This document shows positions 25,225-37,102 of a stretch of DNA of 64,000 bases, piece by piece; position 1 is the stretch's first letter, and each line of letters begins with the position of its first letter. Under the pieces are notes generated by a model. The model did not search any database, had not been told where the DNA came from, and saw nothing but the letters and a program-made list of their open reading frames with translations. This stretch comes from Streptomyces sp. CB02261 (GTDB taxonomy: Bacteria > Actinomycetota > Actinomycetes > Streptomycetales > Streptomycetaceae): the NCBI RefSeq assembly GCF_001905665.1, contig NZ_LIVX01000010.1:217953-281952 (forward strand), in the 5' to 3' direction. A program made the translations under genes and the position numbers.

Positions 25225-26346
25225 ATGCGTGTCGTCATCGTCACCGAATCCTTCCCTCCCGACGTCAACGGTGTGGCGCACTGCGCCCTGCAGACCGCGC
25301 GCCATCTCGTCCGACGGGGCCACACCCCGCTCGTCATCGCCCCCGCCGTCGCCGACCAGGGCGATGACGCCGACGCGCCCTGCGCCGTCGTCCGGGTGCC
25401 CTCCCTTCCGCTCCCCGGCTATCCGCAGGTCCGCGTCGCCCTGCCGAGCCGCCGCGTCGCCGCCGCCATCGCCGCCCACCGCGCCGACCTCGTCCACCTC
25501 GCCGGCCCGTTCGTCCTCGGGGTCCGGGGCATGACGGCGGCCGCCCGCCTCGGCATCCCCGCCGTCGCCGTCTACCAGACCGACCTCGCCGGCTACGCCC
25601 GCACCTACGTGGGTACCGGTGAGGGAGCCGCCTGGCGGCGCCTGCGCGCCGTCCACGGAGCGGCCGACCGCACCCTCGCCCCTTCCTCCGCCGCCGTCCG
25701 CGACCTGGAGGCCCACGGCATCGGCCGCATCCGGCTCTGGGGGCGCGGCGTGGACACCGTCCGCTTCCGCCCCGGGCTGCGCGACGACGTCCTGCGCCGG
25801 GAACTGGCACCCGACGGGGAACTCCTCGTCGGCTACGTCGGCCGCCTGGCCCCCGAGAAGCGCGTGGACCTCCTCTCCGGAGCGGGCGACCTCCCCGGCG
25901 TACGGCTGGTGGTCGTCGGCGACGGGCCGTCCGGGCCCGCGCTGCGCACCGCCCTGCCGGGCGCCCGGTTCCTGGGCCGCCGCACCGGCGCCGACCTCGC
26001 CCGGATCTTCGCCTCGCTCGACGTATTCGTCCACACCGGCCCCTTCGAGACCTTCTGCCAGACCGTCCAGGAGGCCATGGCGAGCGGCGTCCCCGTGGTC
26101 GCCCCGGCCGCCGGCGGGCCGCTGGACCTCGTCGACCACGGCCGCGACGGGCTCCTCGTACCGCCTGAGGACCCGGACGCGCTGCGCGAGGCCGTCGCCG
26201 GCCTCGCCGCCGCGCCGGAGCTGCGGGCCGCGTACGGCGGGGCGGGGCGTGCCGCGGTCGAGGGCCGTACCTGGGAGGCCCTCGGGGACGAACTGATCGG
26301 CCACTACCTGGAGGTCCTGCGCGAGCGGACGGCGGTGGCGGCGTGA
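25225..26346 (+). CDS. GT4 glycosyltransferase, MgtA-like mannosyltransferase
   Basis: A 373-aa GT-B fold glycosyltransferase. The acceptor domain opens RVVIVTESFPPDVNGVAHCALQTARHLVRRGH; the donor domain has GYVGRLAPEKRVDLL and the EX7E motif in GPFETFCQTVQEAMASGVPVVAP. It resembles the GDP-mannose-dependent alpha-mannosyltransferases (MgtA/PimB group) that build mannosylated glycolipids. The precise acceptor cannot be fixed from motifs. First gene of a four-gene set with 4-nt overlaps. Confidence 0.88.
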   Translation: MRVVIVTESFPPDVNGVAHCALQTARHLVRRGHTPLVIAPAVADQGDDADAPCAVVRVPSLPLPGYPQVRVALPSRRVAAAIAAHRADLVHLAGPFVLGVRGMTAAARLGIPAVAVYQTDLAGYARTYVGTGEGAAWRRLRAVHGAADRTLAPSSAAVRDLEAHGIGRIRLWGRGVDTVRFRPGLRDDVLRRELAPDGELLVGYVGRLAPEKRVDLLSGAGDLPGVRLVVVGDGPSGPALRTALPGARFLGRRTGADLARIFASLDVFVHTGPFETFCQTVQEAMASGVPVVAPAAGGPLDLVDHGRDGLLVPPEDPDALREAVAGLAAAPELRAAYGGAGRAAVEGRTWEALGDELIGHYLEVLRERTAVAA

Positions 26347-27521
26347 GCGGCGACGACGTACGCGGCGGGCTGCGGATCGTGCGGCTCGCCAACTTCGTGA
26401 CCTCCACCTCGGGCGGCCTCCGCACCGCCCTCGACCAGCTCGGCCGCGGCTATCTCGCGGCCGGTCACGAACCGGTCCTCGTGGTCCCCGGTGACGTCGG
26501 GAGCGACCGTCACACCGCGCAGGGCCGGGTCGTCACCCTGCCCGGTCCCGTGCTGCCCGGCACCGGCGGCTACCGGGTCCTCGCCGACCGACGCCGGGTC
26601 CACAGTCTCCTCGACGCCCTCGCCCCCGACCGGATCGAGGTGTCGGACCGTACGACCCTGCGGTGGACGGGGGAGTGGGCGCGGCGGGCCCGAGTGCCCT
26701 CCGTGATGGTCTCCCACGAGACCGCGGACGGGGTGCTGCGCACCTGGGGCGTGCCCCCGGCGCTCGCGGCCCGTGCTGCGGACCGGCTCAACCGCCGGAC
26801 CGCCTGGGCCTTCGGGCGGATCGTCTGCACCACGGAGTGGGCGGAACGCGAGTTCCTGCGCGTCGGGGCCCGCAACGTCGTACGGGCCCCGCTCGGTGTG
26901 GACCTCGCCCGCTGCCGGCCCGGGCGGCGCAGCGCCGAGCTGCGGGCCCGGTACGCCCAGGGGGAGCGGGTCCTGCTCCTGCTCTGTTCGCGCCTCTCCG
27001 TCGAGAAGCGGCCCGGCACCGCCCTGGACGCCCTCGCCGAGCTGCGGGATGCGGGCGTCGCCGCCGCCCTGGTGGTCGCGGGCGACGGGCCGCTGCGGGG
27101 TGCCCTGGAGCGGCGGGCGCGGGAACGGCGGCTCCCGGTGCGGTTCGTGGGGCACCTCGCCGACCGGGATGCCCTCGCGGACCTCCAGGCATCGGCCGAC
27201 GTGTGCCTCGCCCCGGGGCCGGCGGAGACGTTCGGTCTCTCCGCGCTCGAAGCCCTGGCCTGCGGAACCCCGGTCGTCGTCAGCGCCTCCTCCGCGCTGC
27301 CCGAGGTGGTCGGCACCGCGGGGGCCGCCGCCGTGGACACGCCGGGGGCCTTCGCCTCCGCCGTCCGGGGCCTCCTCGCGGAACCGGAGACCGCCCGCCG
27401 CGGGGCAGCACGCGCGCGTGCGGAAGGCTTCACCTGGGACCGTTCCGTCAGGGCCTTCCTCCGGGCTCACGACGCCCTCCCGGCGCCGGAGCCGCGCCTC
27501 CCCGAGGAGGCCCGCCGATGA
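26343..27521 (+). CDS. GT4 glycosyltransferase
   Basis: A 392-aa GT-B glycosyltransferase whose GTG overlaps the previous stop (GTGA). Motifs are LANFVTSTSGGLRTALDQLGRGYLAAGHEPVLVVPG at the N-terminus, CSRLSVEKRPGTALDALAEL, VVAGDGPL and the EX7E motif PAETFGLSALEALACGTPVVVS. It probably adds a second sugar to the product of the preceding enzyme. Donor unknown, though pairing with an MgtA-like enzyme suggests GDP-mannose. Confidence 0.88.
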   Translation: MSGDDVRGGLRIVRLANFVTSTSGGLRTALDQLGRGYLAAGHEPVLVVPGDVGSDRHTAQGRVVTLPGPVLPGTGGYRVLADRRRVHSLLDALAPDRIEVSDRTTLRWTGEWARRARVPSVMVSHETADGVLRTWGVPPALAARAADRLNRRTAWAFGRIVCTTEWAEREFLRVGARNVVRAPLGVDLARCRPGRRSAELRARYAQGERVLLLLCSRLSVEKRPGTALDALAELRDAGVAAALVVAGDGPLRGALERRARERRLPVRFVGHLADRDALADLQASADVCLAPGPAETFGLSALEALACGTPVVVSASSALPEVVGTAGAAAVDTPGAFASAVRGLLAEPETARRGAARARAEGFTWDRSVRAFLRAHDALPAPEPRLPEEARR

Positions 27522-28602
27522 CACAGGACCAGGCGACGGGCCCTGCACCCGTCCCGGGCCTCACCACCCCCGCTCCTGTTCTCGCCATGCCCGCCCGTGG
27601 TCCGGTTCTCACCGCGGGCGACCCTGTTCTCACCACGCCCGCCCCTGGTCCGGTTCTCACCGCTCCCGCCCGCGTGCCGGTCCTCGCCACGCCCGCCCCC
27701 GTCACGGGCCTCACCGCGCCCGCCCCCGAGCCGGTCCTCACCACCCCCTCCCCGGTCGCGGTCGCCGCCGCCCGCGTCCGGTTCGTCGTGCTCGGGGACT
27801 CGCTCAGCGAGGGCGTGGGGGACCGCGTGGACGGCGTCTGGCGGGGGTGGGCGCCGCTGCTCGCCGACGGACTCCCCGGCGACGGGCAGGAGACCGCGTT
27901 CCTGAACCTCGCCGTCAGCGGGGCCCTCAGCGGGGACGTCGCCGCACGGCAGGCTCCCCGCGCCCTCGCCTTCCGGCCGCACCTCGCCTCCGTCGTCGTC
28001 GGCGTCAACGACACCCTGCGCCGCACCTTCGACATCGGGCTCCTCGCCCGCCACCTGGACCGCGTCTGCGCCGACCTCGACGCCGTCGGAGCCGTACTCC
28101 TGACCGCCTGCCTGCCCGACCCCGGCCGGATGCTCGGGCTGCCCCCTCCGCTGGTGCGCCCGCTCGCCCGCCGCCAGCGGGCGGTCAACGCCGTCGTGCA
28201 CGCCCTCTCCACCCGGTACGGGGCCGTCCACCTGCACCTCGCCGACGACACCTGGACCGAGGACCGCACCCTGTGGAGCGTGGACCGGCTCCATCCCGGC
28301 GAGCGCGGCCACCGGGCCGTCGCCGAGGGCTTCCACCGGCTGCTCGCCGCCCGGGGACTCGCCCACGGCGCTCCGCCCGCGCGCGAGCCCGCCCAGCCGC
28401 CGCCGACCCGGGCCGAGGCCGCGCTCTGGCTCGCCACCGCCGGCACCGGCTGGCTCCTCCGCCGCAGTCGCGACCTGCTCCCCCAGCTTCTGCTGCTCGC
28501 CGGCGCCGAGCTGCGCCACTGGGCCGACGGCACGGGCCCCGCCCCCCTCGACGCGCGCGCGGACGACGCCCTCGCCGACGCCCTCGCGGCCACAATGGGG
28601 AG

Positions 28603-28606
<4 letters not shown>
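27518..28606 (+). CDS. SGNH/GDSL hydrolase with repetitive N-terminal extension
   Basis: A 362-aa protein. SGNH blocks are intact: VVLGDSLSEGVGD (Ser), the Gly block around LNLAVSGALSGD, VVVGVNDTLRR (Asn) and DRLHPGERGHRAVAEGFHR (Asp-His). The family acts as esterase, lipase or acyl-thioesterase. The first ~85 residues are unusual: an extension of tandem PVLTTPAP-like units with no signal peptide. A C-terminal segment (WLLRRSRDLLPQLLLLAGAEL) may be membrane-associated. The ATG overlaps the preceding stop by 4 nt, linking it to glycolipid-type glycosyltransferases; deacylation of a glycolipid is a possible role (inference). Confidence 0.85.
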
Positions 28607-32238
<3,632 letters not shown>

Positions 32239-32281
32239 GCAGCACCGGCCGCGCGCCCGCGTGGACCCCCGCCGGACGCCG

Positions 32282-33145
32282 TCAGCGCACCGGCGTGAAC
32301 CGCACCGGTGTCCCCGGCACCGCCTGCGCCGCGGCGCCCAGGTCGGCCTCACGGACCACCCCGACCACCGGGTAGCCGCCCGTCGTCGGATGGTCCGCGA
32401 GGAACACCACCGGCCGCCCGTCCGGCGGCACCTGCACCGAGCCCAGGACCATGCCCTCGCTCGCCAGCTCTCCCGGCGACGTCCGCTCCAGGGCCGGGCC
32501 TTCGAGCCGCAGACCGACGCGGTTGCTCGCCGGGGACACCCGGTACGCGCGCGTGGCGAGGGTGCGGAGCGCCGCGGCGGTGAACCAGTCGTCGCGGGGC
32601 CCGAGCCGGAGCCGCAGCACGAGCTCGTCCGCCGGGCCCGGCCACGGGGGAGCGTCGACCGGCCCCCGCACCGCCGTCCCCGCCCCGAGCGGCAGGACCG
32701 CCTCGTCCGCCAGCGGGGCGGGGCCGAGGCCGGACAGCAGGTCGGTGGAGCGGCTGCCGAGCACCGGCGGGACGGCGATCCCGCCGCCGAAGGCCACGTA
32801 CGCGCGTACCCCGCGCACGGCCGCGCCGATCTCCAGGACGGACCCGGCCGCCACGCGGACCGCGGTCCCCCAGGCGGCCGGTCGTCCGTCCACGCGGACC
32901 GGACAGGGCGCACCGCCCACCGCGACGGTCACCGCGCAGCGGGACCGCACGGCGCAGCCGTCGACCGTGGTCTCCAGGACGGCCGCCGTCTCCGGGTTGC
33001 CGACGAGCCGGTTCACGAGCCGTACGGCGGCCGGGTCGAGAGCGCCCGAGCGGGGTACGCCGAGATGCGCGTGGCCGGCGCGGCCCAGGTCCTGCACGGT
33101 GGTCAGCGCCCCGGCCCTGACCACGGCGACGGCCCGGTCGGTCAT
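32282..33145 (-). CDS. pxpC: 5-oxoprolinase subunit PxpC (KipA-like)
   Basis: A 287-aa protein with the family start VVRAGALTTVQDLGRAGHAHLGVPRSGALDPAAVRLVNRLVGNP and the C-terminal motif HPTTGGYPVVGVV. With PxpB it forms the ATP-using part of the bacterial 5-oxoprolinase. The ATG overlaps the pxpB stop by 4 nt (ATGA), so translation is coupled. Last gene of the operon, ending 43 nt from the convergent fused oxoprolinase. Confidence 0.93.
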   Translation of the reverse strand: MTDRAVAVVRAGALTTVQDLGRAGHAHLGVPRSGALDPAAVRLVNRLVGNPETAAVLETTVDGCAVRSRCAVTVAVGGAPCPVRVDGRPAAWGTAVRVAAGSVLEIGAAVRGVRAYVAFGGGIAVPPVLGSRSTDLLSGLGPAPLADEAVLPLGAGTAVRGPVDAPPWPGPADELVLRLRLGPRDDWFTAAALRTLATRAYRVSPASNRVGLRLEGPALERTSPGELASEGMVLGSVQVPPDGRPVVFLADHPTTGGYPVVGVVREADLGAAAQAVPGTPVRFTPVR

Positions 33146-33777
33146 CGCCCCTCCTCCGCCGTGAACCGGACGCGGGTGCCGGGGGCGAGCAGCGCGGCCG
33201 GCTCCCGGCGGGTGTCCCAGAGCACCGCGTCCGTCGTGCCGATCAACTGCCAGCCGCCGGGGGAGGACCGCGGGTACACGCCCGTGTACGGCCCCGCCAG
33301 GGCGACCGAACCGGCGGGGACGGCGGTACGCGGAGTGGCCCGCCGCGGCACCTCGTACCGCTCGCCGAGGCCCGTCAGATAGCCGAAGCCCGGCGCGAAC
33401 CCGCAGAACGCCACCCGGAACTCGGCCGCCGTGTGGATCCGTACCGCGGCCTCGACGGACACCCCCCACCGTGCGGCGACCTCCGCGAGATCGGGCCCGT
33501 CGTAGCGGACGGGTATCTCGACCGCCGTGCCCACGCGCGCGGGGAGCGGCGCCACCTCCCAGCCGGTCAGCTCGGCCGCCAGCCGGTCCGGATCCGTCAC
33601 CCCGTCGAGAAGGACGGTCCGCGCCGCCGGCACGATCTCCCTGACGGCGGGCAGGGAGCCGGCCGCCCGCCGGCGCAGCAGCTCCGCGTGGAAGGCCTCC
33701 GCCTCCTCACCGCCGGCCAGCTCGACCAGGAGGGCCCGCTCGCCCACGCGCAACACGCGCGTGCCCACGGCGTTCAC
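33142..33777 (-). CDS. pxpB: 5-oxoprolinase subunit PxpB (KipI-like)
   Basis: A 211-aa protein with the conserved segment FRVAFCGFAPGFGYLTGL and SPGGWQLIGTTDAVLWD near the C-terminus, as in KipI/PxpB (CT_C_D domain). It starts at a GTG 40 nt downstream of pxpA. In B. subtilis KipI also inhibits the sporulation kinase KinA; the complete pxpABC set here points to oxoproline breakdown. Confidence 0.93.
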   Translation of the reverse strand: MNAVGTRVLRVGERALLVELAGGEEAEAFHAELLRRRAAGSLPAVREIVPAARTVLLDGVTDPDRLAAELTGWEVAPLPARVGTAVEIPVRYDGPDLAEVAARWGVSVEAAVRIHTAAEFRVAFCGFAPGFGYLTGLGERYEVPRRATPRTAVPAGSVALAGPYTGVYPRSSPGGWQLIGTTDAVLWDTRREPAALLAPGTRVRFTAEEGR

Positions 33778-33817
33778 GACAGACCCCGGGGCGCCGCGGC
33801 CCTTCCCGTCGACGCCC

Positions 33818-34588
33818 TCACGCGAAGGCCTCCACCCGCACCCCGGCGGCCTCCAGGCGCTCCCGGACCCGCCGGGCGAGGTCCACCGCGCCCGGCGTGT
33901 CGCCGTGCAGACAGAGCGACCGGGGCCGTACCTCCACGGAGGTCCCGCAGTGCGCGGTGACCCGACCGGACCGGGCCATGGTCACCGACCGTTCGACCAC
34001 GGCGGCCGGGTCGCTGACGACCGCGCCGGCCTGCCCGCGCGGCAGCAGGGAACCGTCCGCCCGGTAGGTCCGGTCCCCGAAGGCCTCGGGGACGACCGGC
34101 AGCCCCGCCTCCGCCGCCGCCTCGTGGAGCCGCGACCCGGGCAGGCCCAGGACCGGCAGCGAGCGGTCCGCGAGCAGGACGCCCTCGACGACCGCCGCCG
34201 CCTGCTCCTCGTCCCGGACCACGCGGTTGTAGAGCGCCCCGTGCGGCTTCACGTACGCCACGCGCGCGCCCGCCGCCCGCGCGAAGACCTCCAGGGCGCC
34301 GATCTGGTACGCCACCTCGGCGGCCAGCTCCGCCGCCGGGACGTCCATCGAACGCCGGCCGAACCCGGCCAGGTCGCGGTACGAGACCTGGGCACCGATC
34401 CGGACCCCGCGTGCGGCCGCGAGCTCGCACACCCGTCGCATGGTGGCCGCGTCCCCGGCGTGGAAGCCGCAGGCCACGTTGGCGCTGGTCACGACGGACA
34501 GCAGCTGTTCGTCGTCGGTGAGCGTCCAGCGGCCGAAGCCCTCGCCGAGATCGGCGTTGAGGTCGATCGGGTCCGGGGTCGTGCGCAT
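33818..34588 (-). CDS. pxpA: 5-oxoprolinase subunit PxpA (LamB/YcsF)
   Basis: A 256-aa LamB/YcsF-family protein with the hallmark DLNADLGEGFG, NVACGFHAGD, VKPHGALYN and LCLHGDTPGAV motifs, which supply the predicted active-site acids and histidines. It is the subunit thought to carry the ring-opening site. First gene of the pxpA-B-C operon. GAGG lies shortly before the ATG. Transcribed divergently from a GntR regulator with a palindromic operator between them. Confidence 0.95.
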   Translation of the reverse strand: MRTTPDPIDLNADLGEGFGRWTLTDDEQLLSVVTSANVACGFHAGDAATMRRVCELAAARGVRIGAQVSYRDLAGFGRRSMDVPAAELAAEVAYQIGALEVFARAAGARVAYVKPHGALYNRVVRDEEQAAAVVEGVLLADRSLPVLGLPGSRLHEAAAEAGLPVVPEAFGDRTYRADGSLLPRGQAGAVVSDPAAVVERSVTMARSGRVTAHCGTSVEVRPRSLCLHGDTPGAVDLARRVRERLEAAGVRVEAFA

Positions 34589-34635
34589 CTGCACCTCGCG
34601 GGAGCTCTCAGGAGCGGGAACCGTACGGTGCCGTA

Positions 34636-34665
34636 AAAGTAGAGGATCGTTGAACGATCCGACAA
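34636..34665 (-). promoter_or_regulatory. pxpA promoter enclosing a palindromic GntR operator
   Basis: On the minus strand TTGTCG (34665-34660) and TACTTT (34641-34636) are separated by 18 nt. The spacer is filled by the 17-bp palindrome GGATCGTTGAACGATCC (34644-34660). A regulator bound there would block RNA polymerase, as expected of an FCD-type GntR repressor encoded next door. Confidence 0.6.
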
Positions 34666-34733
34666 GACGACGGTTGTCCGGACCGTGGCCGTACGGTTGA
34701 CTCGGCCGCGTACGACGTACGAGAAGGAGCGGC

Positions 34734-35492
34734 GTGGCAGCGAGCGACACCGGGGACCTGACCGACGACCGGGCGCTGCTCGGCCGCACCAGCACGGCGC
34801 AACGGGTCGCGGACATCCTGCGCACCCGGATCGCCGAGGGCTACTTCCCGCCCGGCACCCGGCTCTCCGAGGACGGCATCGGCGGCGCGCTCGGCGTCTC
34901 CCGGAACACTTTGCGTGAGGCCTTCCGGCTCCTCACCCACGAACGCCTGCTCGTCCACGAGCTGAACCGCGGAGTCTTCGTCCGCGTCCTGGCCGTCGAC
35001 GACCTGGACGACATCTATCGCACCCGCCGGCTCGTGGAGTGCGCGGTCGTACGGGGCCTGGGGCAGCCGCCGTACGCCCTGGACGCCCTCGGCGACGCCG
35101 TCGTGGAAGGCGAGACCGCGGCCCGCGCGGGCGACTGGCAGGGCGTCTCCACCGCCAACATCCACTTCCACCGCGAGCTCGTCGCCCTCGCGGGCAGCGC
35201 CCGCACCGACGAGCTGATGCGGGGCGTCCTCGCCGAACTCCGCCTCGCGTTCCACGTCGTCGACGACCCCCGCGTCCTGCACGAGCCGTATCTGGCCCGG
35301 AACCGCGAGATCCTGGACGCCCTGCGAGCCGGTGGGCGGACCACGGCCGAGGCCCTCCTCGCCCGCTACCTCGACGACTCGCGCACCCGGGTCGCCGCCG
35401 CGTACGCGCAGGCCGTCGAGGCCCCGGCGGGCCCGGCGGACCGACCCCCGACGAGCCGCGCGGACCGTTCGTCGGCGGGCCGGGCGCACTGA
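34734..35492 (+). CDS. GntR-family (FadR/FCD) transcriptional regulator
   Basis: A 252-aa regulator. Its N-terminal winged helix is RVADILRTRIAEGYFPPGTRLSEDGIGGALGVSRNTLREAFRLLTHERLL, and the helical FCD effector domain (~90-225) includes STANIHFHRELVALAG. GTG start with AGAAGGAGC. Divergent from pxpABC, so oxoproline or glutamate-related control of that operon is the obvious role (inference). The C-terminal ~25 residues are low-complexity. Confidence 0.92.
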   Translation: MAASDTGDLTDDRALLGRTSTAQRVADILRTRIAEGYFPPGTRLSEDGIGGALGVSRNTLREAFRLLTHERLLVHELNRGVFVRVLAVDDLDDIYRTRRLVECAVVRGLGQPPYALDALGDAVVEGETAARAGDWQGVSTANIHFHRELVALAGSARTDELMRGVLAELRLAFHVVDDPRVLHEPYLARNREILDALRAGGRTTAEALLARYLDDSRTRVAAAYAQAVEAPAGPADRPPTSRADRSSAGRAH

Positions 35493-35520
35493 CCGCGGAG
35501 CCGGTCGTATCTGCGCCGTT

Positions 35521-35550
35521 TCGACCGTTGTCAGTTCGAGGACCTAATCT
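35521..35550 (+). promoter_or_regulatory. Candidate promoter giving a leaderless SMC-operon transcript
   Basis: TAATCT (35545-35550) is a good -10; TCGACC (35521-35526), 18 nt upstream, is a fair -35. Transcription would start within about a base of the GTG at 35558, implying a leaderless mRNA. This fits the absence of a near ribosome binding site. Confidence 0.4.
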
Positions 35551-35557
35551 GTGCACC

Positions 35558-37102
35558 GTGACTTCGCCTGCCTCGACGGACCTCGCTCCGCCCCAGCTCA
35601 GCGCGGGGCCGCGGCCCGCGCAGGGTCCGGCCGCCGACGAAGGGCTCGCGCGGCGCCTCCGCGCGCTCGCGTGCACCGCCCCGCTGCACGACCTCGACGC
35701 GCGCAAGGCGAACCTGGCCGGCGAGTACACGATCTACGCGATGGCCGAGGTCGCCCTCGCCGCGATCGACCTCATCACGCTCAACATGGACTTCGACACC
35801 GGCGCCGACCACGAGCAGATCGTCGCCCGCCTGCTGCCCCGCGTCGCCGCCCAGGCACCCCACCGGCCCGCCGCCGAACACGAGCGCGTGGCCCGCTGGG
35901 TCCTGGAGAACCTGATCAACGTCGGCAGCGTCGACCGAGGCTTCCGCGCCGTCTACGGCACCTTCGGCCCGGACGGCGTCTACGTGCGCAGGGACTACGA
36001 CTTCAAACTCATCGAGGAGGTCCCGGGCTACGGCGGCGGCGTCTACCTCCGCACCACCGACGAGGCGGTCAACGTCCTCGTCGGCGCCCTCGACACCGAC
36101 GTCACCAGCGCCCAGATCGCGGCGGAGGTGAAGCTGGAGGTCCTCATCAACCGGGGCCGCCTCGCCGACGCCCAGCTCGCCGCCGAGCAAGCGCGCTACC
36201 GGACCGTGCAGTACGCCGAGAGCCTCCGCAGGACCCTGGAGGCGACCCGGCGCAACGTGCGCGCGGTGGACTGGCTCAACGCCGTGCCGGACATGATCGC
36301 CGAGGCGCTCGAGCACGTCGCCGACCGCTACCGCCACGAGAACGCGATCCTCACCAACATCCGCAAGGCCCGCGACGAGGCCGAGGCCACGTCCGACGCC
36401 AAGACGGCCGAGCACAAGCGGCGCGCCGCCGAGCTCGTGGACATAGTGAAGGACTGCATCCGGCGCCACACCCAGCTCCAGTCCCGCCTCCTGGACGCCG
36501 GGCCCCTCTTCCGCGCCGAACAGGACCGGCAGGCCTTCGCCGCCCCCGCCTCGTACACCGGGCTCGACCTCTACGGCCAGCTCGTCGCCCCCACCCTGCC
36601 GCTCCCCGTCGAACAGGCCGTGCGGGTCACCGACGCCTTCTTCGCCCGCGGCACCGGGCTGCGCACCCCCGCCTCCGTACGCCTGGGCGACCTCGTCGAC
36701 CTGCTGCTGACCCCGCCCGTCGAGCGCGAGCACCTCGGCGCGGAGATGCCCGAGCCCGACCTCATCGCCACCCCCGACGACTCCCGCTTCAGCGAGGAAC
36801 AGCTCGCGAGCGCCCTGCGCCTTCTCGACCTGGAGCACGACGCCCCGCGCCGCCTCTCCGGCCTGCTCGCCGAGGCCCGCGAGCTCGACGGCGACCTGCC
36901 GTACCTCGTCGCCCTCCTGGCCGTCCACGCGGCGAGCCCGCCCGTGGGCACGGCCTACCGTCAGGGCGAGGAGCGCCTCCTCTTCGCCGTTGACGACGGC
37001 ACTCCGCTCGACGACCCCGAGTTCGGAGGCGCCGACCTCATCGTCGGTACGGCGCTGCTCGACGCGGCGGGCATGGCCGCCGACCGCACGGAGGCCACGT
37101 GA
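35558..37102 (+). CDS. Kleisin-like subunit of an SMC system
   Basis: A 514-aa soluble protein, first of four overlapping or closely spaced genes ending in an SMC-type ATPase. Residues ~25-200 are helical and winged-helix-like (LARRLRALACTAPLHDLDARKANLAGEYTIYAMAEVALAAIDLI). Residues ~205-340 are a long Glu/Arg/Ala coiled coil (RGRLADAQLAAEQARYRTVQYAESLRRTLEATRRNVRAVDWLNAVPDMIAEALEHV). The rest is a second folded region. Position, length and layout match MukF/MksF/JetA-type kleisins; I infer the family from that and cannot show homology. Its TGA overlaps the next start (GTGA). Confidence 0.65.
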   Translation: MTSPASTDLAPPQLSAGPRPAQGPAADEGLARRLRALACTAPLHDLDARKANLAGEYTIYAMAEVALAAIDLITLNMDFDTGADHEQIVARLLPRVAAQAPHRPAAEHERVARWVLENLINVGSVDRGFRAVYGTFGPDGVYVRRDYDFKLIEEVPGYGGGVYLRTTDEAVNVLVGALDTDVTSAQIAAEVKLEVLINRGRLADAQLAAEQARYRTVQYAESLRRTLEATRRNVRAVDWLNAVPDMIAEALEHVADRYRHENAILTNIRKARDEAEATSDAKTAEHKRRAAELVDIVKDCIRRHTQLQSRLLDAGPLFRAEQDRQAFAAPASYTGLDLYGQLVAPTLPLPVEQAVRVTDAFFARGTGLRTPASVRLGDLVDLLLTPPVEREHLGAEMPEPDLIATPDDSRFSEEQLASALRLLDLEHDAPRRLSGLLAEARELDGDLPYLVALLAVHAASPPVGTAYRQGEERLLFAVDDGTPLDDPEFGGADLIVGTALLDAAGMAADRTEAT

